A stretch of 33,853 nucleotides of DNA, taken from positions 1 to 33,853 of the forward strand of contig CAYXFZ010000014.1 of assembly GCA_964464385.1 (NCBI GenBank). Reading direction: 5' to 3'. This document shows positions 25,982 to 32,119 of this stretch, in pieces. The first letter of the stretch is position 1, and every line of letters starts with the position of its first letter. A program made the position numbers and the translations under genes. Source of the stretch: CAYXFZ01 sp964464385. Lineage in GTDB: Bacteria > Planctomycetota > UBA1135. The notes under the pieces are model-generated. The model was not told where the DNA came from, did no database searches, and saw only the letters and a program-made list of their open reading frames with translations.

Positions 25982-27160
25982 TCATGAGTCGCGTAAAAAC
26001 AGGTAGTGCATGCGGCCAACCGAAAGAACATGGCCAGCACGAGCGACTGCGTCATCACCTGTGCCGAGGAATACATCGCAGCGACCGGCGGAACGGATGG
26101 CGCCGCCCCGATCCTGGTCGCAGGCAAAGAACCGCATCGGTCTTTGCACGAGATTGCCGTCTTCATCGAAACCCGGCAGTCGAGTTTCACAAAACACCAA
26201 GCCGGCACGAGGAAAGAGATTTTTGTCTGTGGCCACGGAGCGCATGGGAAGAACGGGTTGGCCGAGACAGCCAAATGGCCCGCCTTCGCTCTCTTGGAAA
26301 AACACGAAGCGGGGGTTTTGTCCAAGCACCCGATTCACCTCCTTGGGATTGCGGCGAAAGAAATCCCGAATGGAAGACAAAGAGAGTTCACCTTTTTTCA
26401 AAAGGCCCTCTCGCAACAACACTGCCCCCACACTTTGGTAATCACGGCCATTCGTGCCATCATACCCGGCCTCCAAAAAAGAGCCGTCTTCCAATTGGAT
26501 CAGGGCCGACCCTTGCACTTGCGCAATGTAGGCATCAAAGGGGTCATTCAACCAAATGAATTCCTTGCCTTCGAGAATTTTGTTTTCTCGGATTTCGTTT
26601 CTCGTCCAATAAGGAACGATTCTCCCAGAAGGAGTCTTGCGGCCGAGGATTTTCCCGTCAGCGCCGCGCGCCAAATCTTTCGGTGGATGGTACAGAGGGT
26701 GTTGGAATTCACCTCTTTGCTTGCGAGAGCCCTGTAAAATTGGACGACAGTAGCCGGTAAATAAAACCTCACCGGTATCGGCGCGGCCCCGGGCGGACCA
26801 CACCTCAAATTCGTCATGCAACGCCATACCAAATTCTTCGGCTGAGGCCGAAGATTCCAATAAAACCAAGAATCGCTCCAGCGTGGCGACCATTCTTTTG
26901 TGGGTGATCGGGCCCATGGGGTAGAACTGTTTGGACGAGGGCTTGGCAAGGTAGGCTAGGGAATAGCCAATCGATTGGGCTAGGGACTCTCGTTCATACC
27001 ATCCCAAACTGAAGTCGGGGGCATCCTGGAAGGTGGCTGGAGCGATGCCGATTTCGCCTGGGCCAAGCTCGACAGCGAAGGCATCCAGCCCAACAGGAGC
27101 TGGTGGAGGAACGGCGCAGGCGGCCAGCAAGAGGGGGAACAGAAGGAGGGGACAGCGCAT
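25982..27160 (-). CDS. mltA: Membrane-bound lytic murein transglycosylase A
   Basis: MltA cleaves peptidoglycan glycan strands to 1,6-anhydromuropeptides from the periplasmic side. The start at ATG 27160 gives a typical lipoprotein signal, MRCPLLLFPLLLAACAVPP, with lipidated C15; ATG 27190 would add ten residues before it. The product has 392 residues. MltA signatures include FTGYCRPILQGS, GRIVPYWTRNEI, FEW-loop equivalents around EFIWLNDPFDAYIAQVQGS, and the C-terminal 3D domain ACDQDRGGAIRSAGRCDVF followed by LGTGDDAVARAGHV and GRMHYLFL, with the family's conserved Asp residues. Length and motif order are normal. It diverges from the esterase gene with 60 bp between the starts. Confidence 0.92.
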   Translation of the reverse strand: MRCPLLLFPLLLAACAVPPPAPVGLDAFAVELGPGEIGIAPATFQDAPDFSLGWYERESLAQSIGYSLAYLAKPSSKQFYPMGPITHKRMVATLERFLVLLESSASAEEFGMALHDEFEVWSARGRADTGEVLFTGYCRPILQGSRKQRGEFQHPLYHPPKDLARGADGKILGRKTPSGRIVPYWTRNEIRENKILEGKEFIWLNDPFDAYIAQVQGSALIQLEDGSFLEAGYDGTNGRDYQSVGAVLLREGLLKKGELSLSSIRDFFRRNPKEVNRVLGQNPRFVFFQESEGGPFGCLGQPVLPMRSVATDKNLFPRAGLVFCETRLPGFDEDGNLVQRPMRFFACDQDRGGAIRSAGRCDVFLGTGDDAVARAGHVLSVGRMHYLFLRDS

Positions 27161-27220
27161 CTGACCCAGAGTATCGGTTGACCCAAGCATGGAACAAGGA
27201 GGCCGCTACTCTTGGGCTGC

Positions 27221-28237
27221 ATGCGCTTCCTCTACGAAAGGGATTTGGATGGCATGGTGCTGAAGGCCTTCCACCACGAGAGCACTCTTCTGGAGGGAAA
27301 CCCTCTCGGAGACCCCGCCTCTCGCTCCCACCCTCTCCTGCTGCCAACATCCGGGGTTGCCGGCCTGCCGCTGGGAGTTCTTTTGGTTGGCTATACCGGA
27401 TTTGGTCATAAGGTCATCAACAAGAGCTCCCTTTGGCAGGAAAACCTGCCCGAGCGCATTGCTCGGTTGACCCGAAACGGTGACTTGCCTCCGGCGGTTT
27501 GGCTTTGGCCGTCCTGTGAGACGCGTTGGGGAGGGAGCCAATACCGGAATTCCGCCGGCACAGGGCCCTACGAGGATTTTTTGGTGGAGGAACTGATTCC
27601 CGCGGTGGAGGCCGATCTCCGTTGTGGCGGCGATGGAAATCGCGTTGTCGCCGGGAAATCCAGCGGCGGCTACGGCGCTCTGGTCCTTTGCATGCGCCGC
27701 CCAGCTTTCTTCGCCGCCGCCGCTTCCCACGCCGGGGATCTGGGCGTGGATCTTGCTCATGTGCGCGGTTTCCCGGATGCCTTGCAGTGCTGGCGGAAGC
27801 ATGGCGGCATTGGCGCTTTTTTGAAGGCACTGCCCACCCTCAAACTTGGATTCAGCGAACACGCCGGCGTCGAGTTGTATGCCATGGCCACGGTGTATTC
27901 CCCTAATAACGAGGCTCCATTGAGCGTAGATCTTCCCGTGGATCCCGAAACCGGCGAAATTCAACAGGACGTGTTTGCCCGTTGGTTGGAGCAAGACCCC
28001 TTGAGGATGGTGGACCAACCCGACTTGGCCGAAGGTCTGCGCCAACTTAGCCACCTGCATTTGGATGCCGGCGAAGAGGACGAATTCGCCCTGCAGTGGG
28101 GCTTGCGCCGCCTCCTTCCCAAATTGAAATCACTTGGCATACGACACACCGGCGAATTTTTCTCCGGCGGCCACTTTGACTTGGATCACCGCTACGAAAT
28201 CAGCCTTCCCCGCCTCTTGTCTTCCCTCTCCTCATGA
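27221..28237 (+). CDS. Alpha/beta hydrolase, putative esterase (esterase D/enterochelin-esterase-like)
   Basis: The 338-residue product is counted from ATG 27221 (a TTG three codons earlier is possible). The nucleophile elbow reads VVAGKSSGGYGALVL with S147 in G-x-S-x-G. The catalytic His is H318 in SGGHFDLDHRYE. The N-terminal FLYERDLDGMVLKAFHHEST and the sequence PLGVLLVGYTGFGHK followed by GTGPYEDFLVEELIPAVEAD fit the putative esterase family (Pfam PF00756). The acid residue is not assigned with confidence. No signal peptide is visible, so the enzyme is likely cytoplasmic. The stop overlaps the start of the lipoprotein gene by 4 bp (ATGA, 28234-28237). The substrate is unknown. Confidence 0.85.
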   Translation: MRFLYERDLDGMVLKAFHHESTLLEGNPLGDPASRSHPLLLPTSGVAGLPLGVLLVGYTGFGHKVINKSSLWQENLPERIARLTRNGDLPPAVWLWPSCETRWGGSQYRNSAGTGPYEDFLVEELIPAVEADLRCGGDGNRVVAGKSSGGYGALVLCMRRPAFFAAAASHAGDLGVDLAHVRGFPDALQCWRKHGGIGAFLKALPTLKLGFSEHAGVELYAMATVYSPNNEAPLSVDLPVDPETGEIQQDVFARWLEQDPLRMVDQPDLAEGLRQLSHLHLDAGEEDEFALQWGLRRLLPKLKSLGIRHTGEFFSGGHFDLDHRYEISLPRLLSSLSS

Positions 28238-29898
28238 AGTCCTCCCTTCTCGCCTCCACCCTTCTCCTCTGGGCCTGCACCGTTCCCCAACCTACGGCCT
28301 TGGATGCATTCCCTGCTGATCTCCTGGCGATGGTTTCTGTTTCCATGGAGCCCTGGGAGCGCTTGGGCTCGGACATGGAAGCGCAAAGGGTTTTGGAAAT
28401 CCCATCCATGCGTGAGTTCACGGAAATCTATGCCAACCTCGAAGAGGAAGCGAACGCCAAGAGCCTTGGTTTGGTGTATGCCTTTCAGAACGAATTGCAG
28501 CAATCCCGTTTGTTCTTGGGTGTGCCTGCGGGTTTTGGAGAGGAAAAGCGATTGTTCTTAGCCCTGGAACTTCCGTCCTCGGATGCGTCCAGCCCTCTCC
28601 TGCAATACCTGGAGGGTAATGCCGAGCGCGGCCAAATGGCCGGCCGGGAATTCCACTATTGGGAAGATCGCACTTTGGTTTGGACTCGACAAGGGAATTT
28701 GGTGTTGGCGCTCGGTAGGCCTCAAGCAAAAAGCGCTGATCTCGCCGCCTTTGCCAGCGACACCGCTCTTTTGGTTCATCGCTTGTCTTCTCCGCCCTCT
28801 TCCTTCTCCGGTTTGCCGTCACTTCAGGCCTTAAGGGAAGAAACTCCTTCAGCGGATGCATTGTTGACCATTTGGATGCCGACGGATGCTTGGACTTGGG
28901 AGGTGCTGGAGTCTTTCATGGATGAAGAAATACCCGAGGAAGTTCCTGCCCTATTGTCCGCCCTCGGGATGAACTCGATTCAGGGCCTTGCCTGGTCCTT
29001 GGCAATGGACGGGAATTTGTTTCGAGACACGGGTGTAGTGCACGGAGAAGCATTGTGGCCCACGATATTTTCGCCGACGGCTGCGCGAGAGGCCGACCTC
29101 TTGGCCGCCTTCGCCGCCTTGCCCGAGGACACTTCCTGGGCCAGCTTGCAATGTCTGAATTGGGCAGGAACTGCGCAATGGTTGGCGGATGTGGCGCTGG
29201 CCATCGCGGCCCTGGCCGGAGATGACGGCGAAGCTCAGGACGTGATCGAAAACGCTCTGCAGGATTCGGTGGCAATCACGGCCCAATTGCGTCCCCTGTT
29301 TGTCCTGGCCGGGCGGTTGGAAGATTTGTGGTCCGGGGGCACGGGAGGCGCTTGGATCCCTGCTCGTGACGGTGCAGCCTTGACGAAAGCTCTGAATGTG
29401 GTGCCGGAAGAATTCCGGGATTTGCTGGCCAGCGGCTATCCGGTCACAGAGGCGGGAGATCGGATCAAAATCGCGATTCAAGGTGATCGCTTGGTGTTTG
29501 CAGAGTCCTCGGCTGAAGAAGAGACCGTGCCCTTGGGAGAGACCTCTGCTTTTCAAGTGGGTCTTATGACTCGTATCCACCAACTCTCGGGCGGCGAGCC
29601 TCTTCTCAGTTTGTCTTTCTTGTCCCCTGAATTTTTGGCTCTGGCCATGGATCAATTGCAGCGCGAGGGAGACGAACTTTTCAATGACTCGGATTCCGCT
29701 CTTCGATTTTCTTCCTTGCCTACTTTTGACGCAATGGTCTCCTTGGTTTCCCCCGGGGTAAGTGTTTCCGTGCGCACCCCGCAAGGCCTCCGTTGGCGGG
29801 GCACAACGCCGTTTGGTTATTACGCAACGACCCTATTGGGCGCTGTTCCTCTCATGATGCGTAGTATGCGCGTCGCCCAAGAAGAAGAAATGTTTTAG
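28234..29898 (+). CDS. Predicted lipoprotein of unknown function
   Basis: The 554-residue protein has a lipoprotein signal, MKSSLLASTLLLWACTVPQP, with lipidated C15. No catalytic motif is recognised. The body is acidic and alternates beta-like and helical segments, with repeated patterns such as ADLLAAFAALPEDTSWASLQ and AALTKALNVVPEEFRDLL. It recalls large DUF3352-type or similar planctomycetal secreted proteins of low conservation, but the resemblance is weak. A hydrophobic segment lies near the C-terminus (YYATTLLGAVPLMM). The residues just after the lipid cysteine, C-T-V-P-Q-P..LDAFP, resemble those of the neighbouring MltA (C-A-V-P-P-P..LDAFA). Translation is coupled to the upstream esterase (4-bp overlap). 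Confidence 0.75.
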   Translation: MKSSLLASTLLLWACTVPQPTALDAFPADLLAMVSVSMEPWERLGSDMEAQRVLEIPSMREFTEIYANLEEEANAKSLGLVYAFQNELQQSRLFLGVPAGFGEEKRLFLALELPSSDASSPLLQYLEGNAERGQMAGREFHYWEDRTLVWTRQGNLVLALGRPQAKSADLAAFASDTALLVHRLSSPPSSFSGLPSLQALREETPSADALLTIWMPTDAWTWEVLESFMDEEIPEEVPALLSALGMNSIQGLAWSLAMDGNLFRDTGVVHGEALWPTIFSPTAAREADLLAAFAALPEDTSWASLQCLNWAGTAQWLADVALAIAALAGDDGEAQDVIENALQDSVAITAQLRPLFVLAGRLEDLWSGGTGGAWIPARDGAALTKALNVVPEEFRDLLASGYPVTEAGDRIKIAIQGDRLVFAESSAEEETVPLGETSAFQVGLMTRIHQLSGGEPLLSLSFLSPEFLALAMDQLQREGDELFNDSDSALRFSSLPTFDAMVSLVSPGVSVSVRTPQGLRWRGTTPFGYYATTLLGAVPLMMRSMRVAQEEEMF

Positions 29899-29932
29899 GC
29901 GAACCCAGTTCTTTTTGTGGCCGCATTGAAAA

Positions 29933-30058
29933 TCATTCGCGGGAAAAGTTCTGAAGCAAGCCGGGCCATTTGTCGGGATTGGTTTCCGGTGGGAGGCAAG
30001 TCGCCCCTTCGCACAAGTACAGGGTTGTTTTTTTGTTTTGCGGGGGGCGTTTGCTGAA
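29933..30058 (-). pseudogene. Cut-off conserved C-terminus of the thioredoxin-domain gene
   Basis: In the same frame, straight after the TGA at 30059-30061, 41 further sense codons run to a second TGA at 29933-29935. They include TTLYLCEGATCLPPETNPDK, which matches the usual Cys-rich end of YyaL/SSP411 proteins (YVC..xxC.PP.T.P). This strongly suggests that the annotated stop is a recent nonsense change, a base error or a pair of compensating indels, rather than the ancestral end of the gene. Confidence 0.7.
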
Positions 30059-32029
30059 TCAAGAGAGTTTGGACTTGGGGTCGGGTTTGGATTTCAAGAC
30101 CACCAAGACGGACGGCGAGCCTGGCTGGTGGAGGGCGGTTCGCCAAGCGTCCAAGGAGTCCGAGTCTGTCCCAACAACGACAGCGACTTTGGGTTCGGAC
30201 ACGGCTAGGGCCAGACCTCGCAGGGATCCGGAAAAACCGCGCGGGCGGGGGAGCGCCAGCGCGAGCACGGCGGCGTAACCACGGCGCATGGGTTCATACC
30301 AGCGTTCCTCCTGTGTGAAGGCGTGCAAAAGGGCCAAGGATTCCAAGGCAACCGCATTGGCGGAAGGAATGGCACCATCCCAGGGGGAACTGCGGCGATG
30401 CAACAACAGAGGATCTTTGCCGTCGGTATCCCAAAAGATGGCTGTTTTCTCGTCTGAGTACTCCGCTAGCATGATATCGGCTAGGGCGGCGGCTTCGGTC
30501 AACCAAATTTCATTTCCAGTGGCTTGGAAGAGTTCCAAAAACCCACGACACAAATAGGCGTGGTCTTCCAGGATGGCATCGTGTTGGGCGGTGCCTTTGC
30601 GCCAAGAGCGCAACCACCTTCCCTCTGAGGTGCGCATCTCTGCCAATAGGAATCGACCTGCATTGGCGGCTGCATCCACAAAACGGGGTTCACCAAGTTC
30701 ACGGCCAGCGCGGGCAAGCGCTGCAATTGCCAAACCGTTCCAAGCTGTCAACACTTTGTCGTCCGTGGCAGGAGGAATGCGTTTGTTGCGAACGGCCCAC
30801 ATACGTTTGCGCACAGATTGCCAACGTTTCGAATCCTTTTCTTCCAAACCGGAACGCAAGGTCAGCGCGGAATATCCATGTTCAAAATTTCCATGGGCCG
30901 TTACGCCTAAGAGTTTCGCAGCCCAAACACCATCTTTTTCGCCCAGGATTTCCCGGAGCTCATTCGGTGTCCATACAAAAAACTTTCCTTCCACTCCCTC
31001 GCTATCTGCATCCATGCTGGACCAAAAACCACCCTTGGGATCTCGCATTTCGCGCAGCAAGAAATCGCAAGTTTCCGTTGCAATCCGGTGGAAGAAAAGA
31101 TCGCCAGTGGAACGCCAAGCGTCCAAATAGGTGGGGATCAAGGTTCCCTGGTCGTAGAGCATTTTCTCAAAGTGGGGGATCAACCACTGATCGTCCACCG
31201 AGTAGCGGGCAAAGCCGCCGGCGAGTTGGTCGTACATTCCGCCATCGGCCATGCGGTGCAAAGTGAAGGCGACAGCCTGTTTCACCTTGGGCAGATCTTG
31301 GCGATCGACCGCGGCCAACAAGAGGCGCAAGTCTTCTGTGTGCGGGAATTTCGGGGCAGGCGAAAAACCTCCCCATTGGGAATCAAAACTTTGCAGGAAG
31401 GCCTTGGCCCAACGCATTTCCATGCGGGCGAGGTCATGCGCGGTGGGCAAACCCTCCTCCGGGGCTGGCGGGAGTTGAATTTGCAAGGAGTCCCCGAGTT
31501 GATCCGCCGAGCGATTGATGTCCTCGCGTTTCGTCAGCCACGCATTTTCGATCCCGTGGAGAAGATCCAAAAAGCCAGGCTTGCCAAATTTGGCCTGCGG
31601 CGGGAAATAAGTACCCCCATAGAAGGGCTTGAGCTCCGGGGTCAAGAACACCGACATGGGCCAACCGCCGGCACCCGTCATGCGCTGCACCGCAGCCATG
31701 TACAAATCGTCCAAATCCGGTCTCTCCTCGCGATCCACCTTGATAGAGACGAAATGGGCATTGAGGAAGGCGGCGATTTCCTCATTTTCAAAGGATTCTC
31801 GCTCCATGACGTGGCACCAGTGGCAAGCGGAGTAGCCAATCGAGAGAAAAATAGGCAAATCCTCCGCTTTTGCCTTGGCTAGGGCCTCCTTGCCCCAAGG
31901 AAACCAGTCCACTGGATTGTGTGCATGCTGAAGAAGGTAAGGGCTGGTTTCCTTCGCCAGGTGGTTGGCAGGGTGCTCCTGGGCCATGGTTGGGTGCGCC
32001 AGAATGATTGTAAGTGCTGAAATCAGCAT
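30059..32029 (-). CDS. Thioredoxin-domain protein, YyaL/SSP411 (DUF255) family, C-terminally interrupted
   Basis: The frame codes for 656 residues from ATG 32029. The first 17 residues (MLISALTIILAHPTMAQ) look like a signal peptide, unusual for a family often cytoplasmic. The thioredoxin-like DUF255 domain follows: NHLAKETSPYLLQHAHNPVD, WFPWGKEALAKA and FLSIGYSACHWCHVMERESF, with the redox pair C69 and C72, then IKVDREERPDLDDLYM, GAGGWPMSVFLTP and FYGGTYFPP. Residues about 200-620 form the (alpha/alpha)6 barrel typical of SSP411 and related sugar epimerase-like folds (GGMYDQLAGGFARYSVD, PHFEKMLYDQGTLI). The frame stops at TGA 30059 before the conserved Cys-rich tail, which continues in frame downstream. 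The function of the family is poorly defined. Confidence 0.9.
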   Translation of the reverse strand: MLISALTIILAHPTMAQEHPANHLAKETSPYLLQHAHNPVDWFPWGKEALAKAKAEDLPIFLSIGYSACHWCHVMERESFENEEIAAFLNAHFVSIKVDREERPDLDDLYMAAVQRMTGAGGWPMSVFLTPELKPFYGGTYFPPQAKFGKPGFLDLLHGIENAWLTKREDINRSADQLGDSLQIQLPPAPEEGLPTAHDLARMEMRWAKAFLQSFDSQWGGFSPAPKFPHTEDLRLLLAAVDRQDLPKVKQAVAFTLHRMADGGMYDQLAGGFARYSVDDQWLIPHFEKMLYDQGTLIPTYLDAWRSTGDLFFHRIATETCDFLLREMRDPKGGFWSSMDADSEGVEGKFFVWTPNELREILGEKDGVWAAKLLGVTAHGNFEHGYSALTLRSGLEEKDSKRWQSVRKRMWAVRNKRIPPATDDKVLTAWNGLAIAALARAGRELGEPRFVDAAANAGRFLLAEMRTSEGRWLRSWRKGTAQHDAILEDHAYLCRGFLELFQATGNEIWLTEAAALADIMLAEYSDEKTAIFWDTDGKDPLLLHRRSSPWDGAIPSANAVALESLALLHAFTQEERWYEPMRRGYAAVLALALPRPRGFSGSLRGLALAVSEPKVAVVVGTDSDSLDAWRTALHQPGSPSVLVVLKSKPDPKSKLS

Positions 32030-32119
32030 GATTTGGTGCTGTATTTGCCGGTCCAGGTCCGGACCCCGGGGTTCGCCCCTTGGCTAAATCATAGGGATTT
32101 GATAGAACGCCATCTGCGA

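Noticed and set aside
30059..30061. TGA read as selenocysteine or as a reassigned sense codon
   Set aside because: TGA is used as a normal stop by several genes here, including all four ATGA overlaps. The site is not in a redox motif, and no convincing selenocysteine insertion hairpin was seen.
29895..30146. Minus-strand open frame of 83 codons as a separate small gene
   Set aside because: It overlaps the thioredoxin-domain gene end in another frame and has no start context. Part of it (LIQQTPPAKQK) may be the true linker if two indels are present, but it is not an independent gene.
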